A stretch of DNA of 52,529 nucleotides from Bifidobacterium breve. Its GTDB lineage: Bacteria > Actinomycetota > Acidimicrobiia > Acidimicrobiales > Acidimicrobilacustridaceae. This document shows positions 26,296-35,423 of the stretch, piece after piece. Location of the stretch: NCBI GenBank assembly GCA_945860545.1, contig CAMAQM010000013.1, positions 1 through 52,529 on the forward strand. Direction: 5' to 3'. The notes beneath the pieces were generated by a model. That model did no database searches and was not told the origin of the DNA. It was given only the letters and a program-made list of their open reading frames with translations. Each line of letters opens with the position of its first letter. Within the stretch, counting starts at the first letter, position 1. A program made the translations under genes and the position numbers.

Positions 26296-29118
26296 TCAGG
26301 TCCGGGGGATCTCGCGTTCTTCGAAGGTTTCGATGATGTCCCCCGACTTGAGGTCCTGGAAATCGGACAGCCCGACGCCGCACTCGAACCCAGCGGCAAC
26401 TTCACGGACGTCGTCCTTGAATCGCCGGAGGGAGGCAACTGCGCCCTTCCAGATGATGGTGCCGTCCCGCAGGAACCGGACCTTGGAGTTACGCGTGATG
26501 ACCCCACTGGTGACCATGCAGCCCGCCACCGCACCGACCCGCGGCACCCGGAACACCTCGCGGACCTCGGCTTCACCGGTGACGACTTCCTCGAATTCGG
26601 GGGCAAGCAAGCCGAGCATGGCGTTCTCGATGTCCTCGAGCAGCTTGTAGATGATCTCGTAGGTACGGATCTCCACGTGCTCGGTCTCAGCGAGTTCACG
26701 AGCCTTGCGATCGGGACGAACGTTGAACCCAAGAATGGTGGCGTTGGACGCCGCCGCCAACTGGATGTCGTTCTCGGTGATACCACCCACACCACGATGG
26801 ACGAACGACAGCTTCACGTCGTCACGCTCAAGCTTGCGCAGGCTCTCGGTGACCGCCTCGAGTGAACCGGTCACGTCAGCCTTGACGATCAGGTTCAGCG
26901 TGGCCGTCTCACCCGCCTGGATCTGGGTGAAGATGTCCTCGAGCTTGGCGCCACCGGCCATGGCGTGCGCTTCACGACCCAGGTTGGCAACCCGCTTCCA
27001 GTGCTCACGGGTGGAGGCCACCTTGGCCGCCACCTTCTCATCGGGAGCGACCACGAACCGGTCACCGGCGACAGCCGGTTCGGACAGACCGAGCACCTGC
27101 ACCGGAACGGACGGCCCTGCCTCACGCACCTGCTCACCGACGTCGGTGATGAGTGCGCGAACCCGGCCCCATGCGGCACCGGCGACCACCGGTTCGCCAA
27201 CCCGCAGCGTTCCCTTTTGCACCAGCACCGTGGCAACGGGACCGCGACCGATGTCGAGATGGCTCTCGAGCACCACCCCCGAGGCACGACCGTCGTCGGT
27301 GGACCTGAGGTCCTCGAGTTCAGCAACCACGAGCAGGTTCTCGAGCAGGTCGTCGAGACCGAGGTTCTGCAGCGCCGAGCACTCCACCACGATCGTCTCG
27401 CCACCCCAGTCCTCGGGCACGAGGTCGTTGTCGGCGAGTTGCTGGCGCACCCGGTTCGGATCGGCGTTCTCGCGGTCGATCTTGTTGAGCGCCACCACGA
27501 TGGGAACCTCGGCGGCACGAGCATGGTTGATCGCCTCAACGGTCTGGGGCATCACGCCGTCGTCGGCGGCGACGACGAGCACCACGATGTCGGTGGCGTC
27601 AGCACCACGGGCACGCATGGCGGTGAACGCCTCATGGCCCGGGGTGTCGACGAACGTGATCGCCCTGCCGTCACGCACGACCTGATAGGCGCCGATGTGC
27701 TGGGTGATGCCACCCGCCTCACCAGCGACCACGTTGGCGTTGCGGATCTGATCGAGCAACTTCGTCTTGCCATGGTCGACGTGACCCATCACCGTGATCA
27801 CCGGAGGTCGATGAGGCCAGGACTCGTACACGGCGTCGCTGACGTCCTCGTCCATCTCCAACAGGCGCTGAAGTTCGACCTCTTGTTCCTCACCGGGATC
27901 CACGAGGCGGATCTCGGCACCAATCTCGGCGGCGAACAACTCGATCATGTCGTCGCTGAGGGACTGGGTGGCGGTCACCATCTCGCCCTGCTGCATGAGG
28001 AACCGCACGACGTCCGCTGCGGTCCGGTTCAACTTCGGTCCGATGTCCTGAGGGGTCGAAGCGCGCTCAACCACCACGGTGCCCGCAGGCACCGGGGCGT
28101 CGGCCGGCGTGTACGACGGCAGGTCCATGGGCTGCAGCTCGTCGGCGGAGCGACGACGACGACCCTTGCGGCGCGGTGGCCTGCGTCCACCCGGACCGGC
28201 GCCACGTCCGCCACCCGGTCCACCTCGACCACCGGGGCCACCACCGGGGCCACCACCTGGCCCACCACCGGGAGCGCCGGGGCGGGAGAACCCACCGGGA
28301 CGGGGGCCACCGGGTGCACCACCTGGTCGTGGCGCACCGGGACGGGCACCGGGACCGCTGGGACGTCCTCCCGGTCCACCCACACCGCCGGGACGAGCCC
28401 CGGGAGGAGGTGGGCGGCGAAGGCCTGGCGGCGGCGGGATGGGCTTGCCGGATGCGGAGATCGGAGCGGGCGGCGGCGGAATCGGCTTGCCCGACGCCGA
28501 CATCGGCGGTGTGGGCGGAGCCTCAACCTCTGGGGCGACAGGGGCGTCGGGCGCGGGCGCCGCTGCGGGCACCTCTGCGGGCGCCTCTGAGGACGCCGCG
28601 GGTGGCGTTGGCGCAACCGGCGCAGGTGCGGGCGCAGGCTCCACTGGTGGCGCCGGGGCCGGGGGCGGGGCCGGGGCTTCAGCTGCGGGTGGGGCGGCCG
28701 GTCGAGCGGGTCGCGCACCTCCGCTCGAGGTCACGACCCGACGAGTCGGGGCGGCAGGAGCGGCCGGAGCAGCCGGTTCGGCCGGTTCGGCAGTGATCGG
28801 CGCCACCTCGGGTTCGGGCGCCGGTGGAGCGGGCTCATCGACGGTCGGCGGGGGCGTGGCGGCCTTCTTGGCAGCCGGCTTCTTGGCCGCCGCCTTCTTC
28901 GCCGGTGCCTTCTTGGCGACCTTCTTGGGCTCCTCCGGCTGCTCGTCGCGGATCAGTCCTTCGCGCTCTGCCTTACGGCGAACACGGTCGGCCTGGGCCT
29001 CCTGGACGCTCGAGGAGTGGCTGCGCACGCCAATGCCCAGTGAATCGCAAAGGTCAAGGCACTCCTTGTTGGTGAGTCCCAATTCCTTCGCAAGTTCATA
29101 GACCCGGATGTTCGCCAC
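26296..29118 (-). CDS. infB: Translation initiation factor IF-2
   Basis: A 940-residue IF-2, which delivers initiator tRNA to the 30S subunit and drives subunit joining. It opens with an IF2_N motif ([21 protein letters not shown]), then about 300 residues of low-complexity Ala/Pro/Lys/Gly (including [20 protein letters not shown] and a Gly-Pro-Arg stretch), a second IF2_N region ([20 protein letters not shown]), the G domain with G1 GHVDHGKT at 445-452, DTPGHEAF and NKID, and domains II-IV. The GTG start is preceded by GAGG about nine bases upstream. ylxR, often found between nusA and infB, is missing. Confidence 0.97.
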   Translation of the reverse strand: MANIRVYELAKELGLTNKECLDLCDSLGIGVRSHSSSVQEAQADRVRRKAEREGLIRDEQPEEPKKVAKKAPAKKAAAKKPAAKKAATPPPTVDEPAPPAPEPEVAPITAEPAEPAAPAAPAAPTRRVVTSSGGARPARPAAPPAAEAPAPPPAPAPPVEPAPAPAPVAPTPPAASSEAPAEVPAAAPAPDAPVAPEVEAPPTPPMSASGKPIPPPPAPISASGKPIPPPPGLRRPPPPGARPGGVGGPGGRPSGPGARPGAPRPGGAPGGPRPGGFSRPGAPGGGPGGGPGGGPGGRGGPGGGRGAGPGGRRPPRRKGRRRRSADELQPMDLPSYTPADAPVPAGTVVVERASTPQDIGPKLNRTAADVVRFLMQQGEMVTATQSLSDDMIELFAAEIGAEIRLVDPGEEQEVELQRLLEMDEDVSDAVYESWPHRPPVITVMGHVDHGKTKLLDQIRNANVVAGEAGGITQHIGAYQVVRDGRAITFVDTPGHEAFTAMRARGADATDIVVLVVAADDGVMPQTVEAINHARAAEVPIVVALNKIDRENADPNRVRQQLADNDLVPEDWGGETIVVECSALQNLGLDDLLENLLVVAELEDLRSTDDGRASGVVLESHLDIGRGPVATVLVQKGTLRVGEPVVAGAAWGRVRALITDVGEQVREAGPSVPVQVLGLSEPAVAGDRFVVAPDEKVAAKVASTREHWKRVANLGREAHAMAGGAKLEDIFTQIQAGETATLNLIVKADVTGSLEAVTESLRKLERDDVKLSFVHRGVGGITENDIQLAAASNATILGFNVRPDRKARELAETEHVEIRTYEIIYKLLEDIENAMLGLLAPEFEEVVTGEAEVREVFRVPRVGAVAGCMVTSGVITRNSKVRFLRDGTIIWKGAVASLRRFKDDVREVAAGFECGVGLSDFQDLKSGDIIETFEEREIPRT

Positions 29119-29147
29119 GCTTGATGTCCTCGTATTCCGTTGTCCCA

Positions 29148-29163
29148 GACCGGATTGCCGGTC
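29148..29163 (-). other. Small hairpin in the nusA-infB interval
   Basis: GACCGG/CCGGTC six-bp stem with a four-base loop, 30 bases before infB. It is the only clear structure in the 131-base interval, which is too short to encode YlxR. Function unknown. Confidence 0.3.
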
Positions 29164-29249
29164 CTCGTTTGGCGGGATTCGCCTCCCGACGGGGCTATCG
29201 ATACTCCCACAGCCCTTCGTCAGCAGGCGAAGCCCTGCCGGTTGTCCCC

Positions 29250-30488
29250 TCAGTCCGAGGGGGTATCGCTCTCAGTCACCTCGGCCTCAACGTCACTCTC
29301 GGCATCGACCTCAGCCTCGACCTCGGTGTCGGGCGAGGCCGCTTCGTCCACGTCAGGGGTCTCGGTCTCGGGGGCCTCGGTCTCGAGGGCCTGGGACCAC
29401 TGTTCGGCCGACATGGCCTCACCGCCCTCAGCCGGACGCCACACCTGCTCCCCGGTCGCCTCGTCGACGACCCATTCGCCCTCGGCCCAGTCCTGGTTGG
29501 CGTAGGCCTCTTCCTCGGCGAGCTGGCTCTCACTCTTGATGTCGACGTGCCAACCCGTCAGACGGGCGGAAAGCCGGGCGTTCTGGCCCTCCTTGCCGAT
29601 GGCGAGAGACAACTGGAAGTCCGGCACGATGACCTCAGCGGTGCCGGTCTCCTCGTGGATGCGCACCTCGCGGACCTTGGCCGGGGAGAGCGCCTTCGCC
29701 ACAAAATCGGCGGGGTCGTCGGTGAACGGAACGATGTCGATCTTCTCGCCGCGCAGTTCGGTCACCACCATGCGAACCCGGGCGCCGCGAGCCCCCACAC
29801 AGGCACCCACAGGGTCGACGTTGCTGTCGTTGGACCACACGGCGATCTTGGTGCGGGCGCCAGGTTCACGGGCACAGGCACGGATCTCGACCACGCCGTC
29901 GGCGATCTCGGGAACCTCGAGCTCAAAGAGACGCTTGATCAACCCGGGGTGGGTGCGGCTCACCACGATCTGGGGACCCTTGGCCGTCTTGCGGACCTCG
30001 ACGATGTAGGCCTTCACCCGGGCACCGGGCTCGAGTCGCTCGTACTGGGCCTGTTCGGCCTGGGGCAGGAGCGCCTCCACCCGACCGAGGTCCAACAGCG
30101 TGAATCGGGCGTCGGTCTGCTGGATGATGCCGGTGACGATGTCGCCCTCGCGACCGGCGTACTCCTCGTACTTCATCTCGCGCTCCGCCTCACGGATGCG
30201 CTGGCCCATGACCTGCTTTGCCGTCTGGGCGGCGATCCGGCCGAAGTTGTCAGGCGTGACATCGAACTCGGGGCCGACGGGCTCCCCGTCGTCGTCAAGA
30301 TCCTGGGCCATCACCCGGAACTCGCCGGTCTCGGGGTCAATCACCACCCAGGCGTACTCGTGGGCCTCAGGCATCCGCTTGTACGCCGTTTCAAGGGCGT
30401 CGGCAAGGGCGCCAAAGAGCGTGTCCACCGAAATGCCCTTGTCGGCGGCCAGAGCGCTGAGCGCCTCCATCATGTCCAGGTTGCTCAT
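29250..30488 (-). CDS. nusA: Transcription termination/antitermination factor NusA
   Basis: A 412-residue NusA. The N-terminal RNA-polymerase-binding domain (residues 1-130), S1 domain (about 132-200, GDIVTGIIQQTDARFTLLDLGRVEALLP), and two KH domains (GACVGARGARVRMVVTELRGEKID and LSLAIGKEGQNARLSARLTG) are in order. In place of the acidic repeats of enterobacteria there is a disordered acidic tail from about residue 365 (ETEAPETETPDVDEAASPD). The ATG overlaps the rimP stop by four bases. Confidence 0.97.
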   Translation of the reverse strand: MSNLDMMEALSALAADKGISVDTLFGALADALETAYKRMPEAHEYAWVVIDPETGEFRVMAQDLDDDGEPVGPEFDVTPDNFGRIAAQTAKQVMGQRIREAEREMKYEEYAGREGDIVTGIIQQTDARFTLLDLGRVEALLPQAEQAQYERLEPGARVKAYIVEVRKTAKGPQIVVSRTHPGLIKRLFELEVPEIADGVVEIRACAREPGARTKIAVWSNDSNVDPVGACVGARGARVRMVVTELRGEKIDIVPFTDDPADFVAKALSPAKVREVRIHEETGTAEVIVPDFQLSLAIGKEGQNARLSARLTGWHVDIKSESQLAEEEAYANQDWAEGEWVVDEATGEQVWRPAEGGEAMSAEQWSQALETEAPETETPDVDEAASPDTEVEAEVDAESDVEAEVTESDTPSD

Positions 30489-31054
30489 GACCTGCTCACC
30501 TCGTCGTCGTGTCCGTCTTGTTCGTCGCTGTCGTCGTCTGCCAGTGCGTCATCGGGGTGAGCGACCGTGCTCTTCGGCGAGCGTCGCCCGCCCGGCTTGG
30601 GAGTCGGCCCCCACTCAAACACGGTGCGTGCGCGGTCGACGTGGGAGAAGGGAATGATCCGTTCACCCCCACCGTCGGCGAGCACGAGTGTGATTGCGGT
30701 GTCATCGACCGTGCGGAGGGTTCCCTGCACCCGCTCAGCACCTTCACCGGGGATTCGGATCCGCACCGACACGGTTTCGCCACACGCCGCCACGAAGTGC
30801 GCTGGTGTGCGGAGATTCCGCTCGAGTCCGGGGCTGGTGACCTCAAGGGTGTAGCTGCCGGGAACGGGGTCGTGCTCGTCGAGCACGCGGGAGATCCGGC
30901 GGGTGGCCTTTGCCACGTCGTCGAGCGAGATGCCCCCGGAACGATCGACGACCACCCGGAGGGTGCCTCCGGCACGCTCCACGTCGTAGATCTCAATGCC
31001 GAGTTCCTCAGCCACTGGTTCACACAGCGCTCGCACCTTGTCGGTCACCTCCAT
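30485..31054 (-). CDS. rimP: Ribosome maturation factor RimP
   Basis: A 189-residue 30S assembly factor. The N-terminal alpha/beta domain (LCEPVAEELGIEIYDVERAGG..LRVVVDRSGGISLDDV) and the C-terminal Sm-like domain (TSPGLERNLRTPAHF, then VQGTLRTVDDTAITL) are clear, with a charged C-terminal extension. I chose ATG at 31054 because an AGGAGA Shine-Dalgarno lies seven bases upstream; the longer frame upstream runs into the leader hairpin. It heads rimP-nusA-infB, with a four-base overlap into nusA. Confidence 0.94.
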   Translation of the reverse strand: MEVTDKVRALCEPVAEELGIEIYDVERAGGTLRVVVDRSGGISLDDVAKATRRISRVLDEHDPVPGSYTLEVTSPGLERNLRTPAHFVAACGETVSVRIRIPGEGAERVQGTLRTVDDTAITLVLADGGGERIIPFSHVDRARTVFEWGPTPKPGGRRSPKSTVAHPDDALADDDSDEQDGHDDEVSRS

Positions 31055-31114
31055 TCCGGTCTCTCCTGGTCCTGCGATCCTTGACGACCTCTCGAATGGG
31101 TCCCTACGACACGA

Positions 31115-31138
31115 AAGGCGTGGGCAAGCCCACGCCTT
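31115..31138 (-). terminator. Hairpin between proS and rimP (terminator or leader attenuator)
   Basis: A perfect inverted repeat (AAGGCGTGGGC and its complement around AA; ten pairs plus tight loop), followed on the minus strand by TTTCG. It could end proS transcription. Because a good -10 (TATACT at 31170-31175) lies upstream of it, it would also sit in the rimP leader. Confidence 0.65.
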
Positions 31139-31169
31139 CCGACCGAACCTCATCGAAAAACCTGCCCGG

Positions 31170-31175
31170 AGTATA
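31170..31175 (-). promoter_or_regulatory. -10 element TATACT for the rimP-nusA-infB operon
   Basis: The closest match to the consensus TATAAT in the window; it predicts a leader of about 110 bases carrying the hairpin at 31115-31138. No clear -35 is seen. Confidence 0.45.
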
Positions 31176-31237
31176 GCGGAAATGCCCCATGGCCGCCCCT
31201 GCGATCCACCGAGGGCATACGGCCCCGAGATCAGGCG

Positions 31238-31252
31238 CTATTGACTCAATAG
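31238..31252. other. 15-bp AT-rich palindrome across the proS stop codon
   Basis: CTATTGACTCAATAG: seven-base arms around one base, overlapping the TGA of proS. It stands out against the GC-rich background. It may be a regulator site for rimP or a weak stem; nothing else supports either. Confidence 0.35.
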
Positions 31253-32658
31253 GAACGCCCCACCACCGCAGTGAGATCCGGCTCGTCCACGCTGTCGGGA
31301 ACGGCGCCATCGGCCCGGATCAGGCACCGGACCGTCATGGCGTGCGCCCCGAGCGCCGTTTCACCCTCGGCGCCCACACGATCCCACGGCAGCGTGGCCC
31401 ACCCCGTGGCCGCCGCCTCGATCGCCTCGTCCACGGTGGCCACCGGCACCGTCCGGGCCACGCGGGTCTGGCGGGCACGCTCCAACATGTCGGCCTGGAT
31501 CCGGTCGAGCGCCTCGGCGACGACGGGCACAACCCCGTCGAGTGGTGCCGCCACCCGTGAACCGTCGTCTCGTCGGGTCACGGTCACCTCACCTGCGGCG
31601 AGGTCCCGGGGCCCAAGTTCCACGCGGACAGGAACACCCTTGAGCTCCCAATCGGTGACCCGCCGGCCCATCGATGTCGAGGTGTCCACGTCAAGGCGGG
31701 TGCGCACACCGGACGCCTCAAGCTCTGCAGCGAGCTCCCGGCAGCGCGCGATGACCGCCTCGTCGTCACGGACAGCGATCACCACGGCCTGGACAGGGGC
31801 GAGGCGAGGCGGGAGTCGCAGACCGGCGTCATCGCCGTGACCCATGATGAGCCCACCCACCATGCGGGTCGACACCCCCCACGACGTCGTCCACGCCAGT
31901 TGCTGGGTCCCGGTGTCATCGAGGTAGTTGATGTTGAAGGCCCGGGCGAAGTTCTGGCCGAGCTCATGGCTGGTACCCATCTGCAGGGCCTTGCCGTCAC
32001 CCATCATGGCCTCACACGTCATGGTGTTGGTCGCACCGGCGAACCGTTCCGACGGTGTCTTGCACCCGACCACCACGGGGAGTGCGAGGACGTTGACCAT
32101 GAAGTCCTCGTACACCTCGTGGAGGATCTGTCGGGCGTAGGCGGCGGCATCAGCCTCGGTTGCGTGGGCGGTGTGCCCCTCCTGCCAGAGAAACTCGCTG
32201 GTGCGCAGGAACACGCGGGGCCGCAGTTCCCAGCGGACCACATTCGCCCACTGGTTCAACAGCAGCGGCAGGTCCCGCCACGACTGGATCCACTTCCCCA
32301 TCGACTCGCCGATCACCGTCTCGGAGGTGGGGCGCACCACCACCGGCTCCTCCAGTTGTTTGCCACCGGCGTGGGTAACCACTGCCAACTCCGGGCTGAA
32401 CCCCTCGACATGCTCGGCTTCACGCTTGAGGTACGACTCGGGGATGAACAGTGGGAAGTAGGCGTTGGATGCCCCCGCCGCCTTGATGCGGGCGTCAACC
32501 TGGGCCTGCATCTGTTCCCAGATGGCGTAGCCGTAGGGACGGATCACCATCGTGCCGCGCACCGGGCCGTTGTCGGCCAGTTCCGCCTTGTTGAGAATGT
32601 CCTGGTACCACCGGGGGAAGTCCTCGGACTGGGGAGTGAGCACGGGGGGTTTGGCCAT
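31246..32658 (-). CDS. proS: Prolyl-tRNA synthetase, class III (archaeal/eukaryotic type)
   Basis: A 470-residue class II synthetase charging tRNA-Pro. Motif 1 region GTMVIRPYGYAIWEQMQAQVD, motif 2 RPTSETVIGESMGKWIQSWRDLP..WELRPRVFLRTSEFLWQEGHTAH (in two parts), and motif 3 GGLIMGHGDDAGLRLPPRLAP are clear; the C-terminus ends in GRSY, as in the archaeal-type enzymes. It lacks the INS editing domain of ordinary bacterial ProRS. I chose ATG at 32658, eight bases after TAGGCT; the longer GTG frame would begin inside the promoter. Confidence 0.95.
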   Translation of the reverse strand: MAKPPVLTPQSEDFPRWYQDILNKAELADNGPVRGTMVIRPYGYAIWEQMQAQVDARIKAAGASNAYFPLFIPESYLKREAEHVEGFSPELAVVTHAGGKQLEEPVVVRPTSETVIGESMGKWIQSWRDLPLLLNQWANVVRWELRPRVFLRTSEFLWQEGHTAHATEADAAAYARQILHEVYEDFMVNVLALPVVVGCKTPSERFAGATNTMTCEAMMGDGKALQMGTSHELGQNFARAFNINYLDDTGTQQLAWTTSWGVSTRMVGGLIMGHGDDAGLRLPPRLAPVQAVVIAVRDDEAVIARCRELAAELEASGVRTRLDVDTSTSMGRRVTDWELKGVPVRVELGPRDLAAGEVTVTRRDDGSRVAAPLDGVVPVVAEALDRIQADMLERARQTRVARTVPVATVDEAIEAAATGWATLPWDRVGAEGETALGAHAMTVRCLIRADGAVPDSVDEPDLTAVVGRSY

Positions 32659-32666
32659 GGACGGCG

Positions 32667-32672
32667 AGCCTA
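32667..32672 (-). promoter_or_regulatory. -10 element TAGGCT for proS
   Basis: TAGGCT on the minus strand, eight bases, then ATG at 32658: leaderless or with a one-to-two base leader. Confidence 0.5.
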
Positions 32673-32734
32673 CCCACACTGCACTCGCCGCTCTTTAACC
32701 ACAGGGACGACGCCAGCGCACCGCTGGGAGCAAC

Positions 32735-32740
32735 TAGCGT
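32735..32740 (+). promoter_or_regulatory. Candidate -10 element TAGCGT for phoD
   Basis: TAGCGT (position approximate to a base or two) lies about 60 bases upstream of the GTG, giving a leader that includes a hairpin and a Shine-Dalgarno. Confidence 0.4.
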
Positions 32741-32767
32741 CGCCCCCAGCAGAAGGGGACGTCTGGT

Positions 32768-32784
32768 GCGGCTCGACGAGCCGC
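32768..32784 (+). other. Leader hairpin upstream of phoD
   Basis: GCGGCTC and GAGCCGC form a seven-bp stem around GAC, ending seven bases before the AGGAGG site. Possible translation control element; unproven. Confidence 0.3.
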
Positions 32785-32790
32785 CACTCA

Positions 32791-32796
32791 AGGAGG
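32791..32796 (+). promoter_or_regulatory. Shine-Dalgarno AGGAGG deciding the phoD start
   Basis: AGGAGG with five-base spacing to GTG at 32802, which selects this codon over an upstream GTG at 32766. Confidence 0.75.
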
Positions 32797-32801
32797 ACCA
32801 C

Positions 32802-34403
32802 GTGGCCAGCGAACAACTCTCCCCCACCGGACTCGTCGACCGACGTCGATTCCTCGGCGGTGCCGCGGTCGCAGCGGCCGCAGCGGTCGCGTGGCGCCCC
32901 TCGCTCTCGAGCGCACAGACCGGATTGCTCGCTGGGGACGACAACCCGTTCACCCTTGGGGTGGGCAGCGGGGACCCACTCCCCACCGCCGTGGTGTTGT
33001 GGACCCGCCTCGCTCCCGACCCGCTCAATGGCGGAGGCATGCCCAACACCGACGTGTCTGTGGCATGGGTGATCGCCCGGGATGAGGGACTCAGTGACGT
33101 CGTGACGTCCGGAACGGCGACGGCACCCGCCGCGTTCGCCCACAGCGTCCACGTTGATGCCACCGGCCTCGAGCCAGACACCTGGTACTGGTACCAGTTC
33201 AGCGCCGACGGGTTCGACAGCCCCGTCGGAAGGACCCGCACCGCCCCGGCACCGGGCAGTTCACCCTCGAGTCTGCGGTTCGGGTTCGCCTCATGTCAGA
33301 ACTACGGCTCGGGCTACTTCACCGCCCACGCCAACCTCGCCAACGAGGACCTCGACGTCTGCTTCCACCTCGGCGACTACATCTACGAGGGGGCCGGTGG
33401 AGGTGTCCGGTCGGTTCCCGGCGGCGAGGCCACCACCCTCGCGGGCTACCGCAACCGGTACGCGTTGTACCGCAGTGACCCGAACCTCCGGGCGGTACAC
33501 CAACGGTTCCCGTGGATGGTGACCTGGGACGACCACGAGGTGGAGAACAACTACGCCGGGGACATCTCCGAGGACGGGATCACCGGCGCAGCGTTCCTCA
33601 CCCGCCGGGCCGAGGCCTACCAGGCGTGGTGGGAGCACCAGGCAGTGCGCATGCCCCCTCCGGTGGCCGCCGACCTGCCGATCTACCGGAACTTCACGTG
33701 GGGTTCGCTGGCCTCGTTGTTCATGTTGGACACCCGCCAGTACCGCTCCGACCAGGCGTGTGGCGGCGCAACCCTGTCGCCTCTGTGCGCCGAAGCCCTC
33801 GACCCGGCCCGCACCATGCTCGGTGCCGCCCAGGAACAATGGATCGCCAATGGGGTGACGTCGTCGGGTGCTCGCTGGAACGTGATCGCCCAGGCCGTCG
33901 TCATGGCGTACACACCACTCGTCGGGCAGTTCAACCTCGACCAGTGGGACGGCTACCCGGCGGCGAGGGACCGGATGCTCGAACTCTTTGGGCGACCCGA
34001 GGTCCGCAATCCTCTGGTCCTCACCGGCGACATCCACGCTTCAGGGGCCGGGCGCCTGCTGGCCGACTTCGACAACCCTGACACCTCGGCGGTCGTCGGT
34101 CACGAACTGGTCGGCACCTCGATCTCATCGACGTTCCCTGACGGCCTCGACGACCTGTTCAACCAGGTCACGTCGGGGCTGCCGTGGGCCGACTACGCCA
34201 ACGCCTCCGAGCGTGGATACGTGACCGTGGAGTTGACCGAGGAGGTCGGCACGGCGAACTGGCGGGTGGTCGACACCACCACCGCCGAGACGTCAGGCGT
34301 GCGCACCGACTTCACGTGGGAGATCCCCGTCGACGATCCCGGTGGCGCACCGTCAACCGGCTCCACCGCCCCGGTGGCGGCCACCCCCCGGTTCACCGGC
34401 TGA
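32802..34403 (+). CDS. phoD: PhoD-type alkaline phosphatase, Tat-exported
   Basis: A 533-residue secreted phosphodiesterase/phosphatase of the PhoD family, which releases phosphate outside the cell. A twin-arginine signal (DRRRFLGGAAVAAAAAVA, residues 13-30) is followed by the PhoD N-terminal Ig-like domain (FTLGVGSGDPLPTAVVLWTRL) and the metallophosphatase core: FASCQ, HLGDYIYEG with Asp192, TWDDHEVENN at 241-250 and LTGDIHASG. These are the Fe/Ca ligands of the family. The promoter region holds no obvious Pho box that I can identify. It is divergent from proS. Confidence 0.95.
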   Translation: MASEQLSPTGLVDRRRFLGGAAVAAAAAVAWRPSLSSAQTGLLAGDDNPFTLGVGSGDPLPTAVVLWTRLAPDPLNGGGMPNTDVSVAWVIARDEGLSDVVTSGTATAPAAFAHSVHVDATGLEPDTWYWYQFSADGFDSPVGRTRTAPAPGSSPSSLRFGFASCQNYGSGYFTAHANLANEDLDVCFHLGDYIYEGAGGGVRSVPGGEATTLAGYRNRYALYRSDPNLRAVHQRFPWMVTWDDHEVENNYAGDISEDGITGAAFLTRRAEAYQAWWEHQAVRMPPPVAADLPIYRNFTWGSLASLFMLDTRQYRSDQACGGATLSPLCAEALDPARTMLGAAQEQWIANGVTSSGARWNVIAQAVVMAYTPLVGQFNLDQWDGYPAARDRMLELFGRPEVRNPLVLTGDIHASGAGRLLADFDNPDTSAVVGHELVGTSISSTFPDGLDDLFNQVTSGLPWADYANASERGYVTVELTEEVGTANWRVVDTTTAETSGVRTDFTWEIPVDDPGGAPSTGSTAPVAATPRFTG

Positions 34404-34443
34404 CCTCTCCAACGACCCGACACCACCGCTGGGAGCAGCACCG

Positions 34444-35415
34444 ATGCAGCGATACGGCATGACCATCCCACTCGACGGGCAGCCTCTCGGCGCCCAGCAG
34501 GACACGATCGCCGAACTCGCCGACCTTGGGTACACCGACCTGTGGTCAGCGGAAGCTGACGGATCTGACGGGTTCACTCCGCTGACCCTCGCTTCGGTAT
34601 GGGCCCCCTCAGTACGCCTCGGCACCGCCATCATCCCGGCGTACACGAGAGGCGCGGCGTGCCTCGCCCAGTCGGTCGGCTCGTTGGCGCAGGCGGCTCC
34701 GGGCCGGTTCGTGCTCGGTATCGGCTCGTCTTCAGACGTCATCGTCGAGCGCTGGAACGGCATGGCGTTCGACAAGCCCTACGCCCGCGTGCGCGACACC
34801 CTTCGGTTCCTTCGCACAGCCCTCGCCGGCGACAAGGTCACCGAGGAGTACGAAACGTTTTCCGTCCGTGGGTTCCGCCTCAAGGTCCTCCCACCTGAAC
34901 CCGTGCCGATCCTCGTGGCGGCCCTACGCGAAGGGATGCTGCGGCTCGCCGGTCGGGAGGGGGACGGCGCCATCATCAACTGGTTGTCGGCCGATGACGT
35001 GTCGACGGTGGCGCCCGTGGTTCGCCAGTTCGGCGAGGACAAGGAGATCGTGGCCCGAATCTTCGTTGCGCCGTCGACCGACACCGACATGGTCCGCAAC
35101 CTCGGTCGGTTCGCCATCGCCGCTTACCTCAACGTCCCGGTGTACCGGGCGTTTCACGAGTGGCTGGGTCGCGGCGACGCGCTCGCAGGAATGTGGGACA
35201 AGTGGGGTGCGGGGGACCGCCAGGGAGCACTTTCGGAGATTCCCGACGAGGTGGTCGACCAGCTCATCGTGCACGGCACCCCTGAGCAGTGCCGCGCCCA
35301 CATCGCCCGCTACGTCGACAACGGGGTGACCACTCCGGCACTCGCCGTGCTGCCGTTCCCGGGCATCGACCCGTTGCAGGCAGCACGCGATCTCGCCCCT
35401 ACCTCAACGAAGTAG
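34444..35415 (+). CDS. LLM-class F420-dependent oxidoreductase
   Basis: A 323-residue TIM-barrel protein of the luciferase-like monooxygenase superfamily. YGMTIPLDG..AQQDTIAELADLGYTDLWSAEADGSDGFTPLTLAS and RLGTAIIPAYTRGAACLAQSVGSLAQAAPGRFVLGIG are typical of F420-using members in actinobacteria. The C-terminal VIVHGTPEQCRAHIARYVDNGVTTP-like segment is common to the group. The reaction is unknown. I chose ATG at 34444, with GGGAG about ten bases upstream. It follows phoD by 40 bases. Confidence 0.9.
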   Translation: MQRYGMTIPLDGQPLGAQQDTIAELADLGYTDLWSAEADGSDGFTPLTLASVWAPSVRLGTAIIPAYTRGAACLAQSVGSLAQAAPGRFVLGIGSSSDVIVERWNGMAFDKPYARVRDTLRFLRTALAGDKVTEEYETFSVRGFRLKVLPPEPVPILVAALREGMLRLAGREGDGAIINWLSADDVSTVAPVVRQFGEDKEIVARIFVAPSTDTDMVRNLGRFAIAAYLNVPVYRAFHEWLGRGDALAGMWDKWGAGDRQGALSEIPDEVVDQLIVHGTPEQCRAHIARYVDNGVTTPALAVLPFPGIDPLQAARDLAPTSTK

Positions 35416-35423
35416 CCCCGCCC

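Noticed and set aside
26965-28590. Long plus-strand open frame of 541 codons opposite infB, and the 340-codon frame at 28079-29101
   Set aside because: They are shadows of the low-complexity, GC-rich infB coding sequence; their products are His/Gly/Arg- or Pro/Gly-rich with no recognisable domain.
29119-29249. A ylxR gene between nusA and infB
   Set aside because: Only 131 bases are available, about half of what YlxR needs, and no frame shows its motifs.
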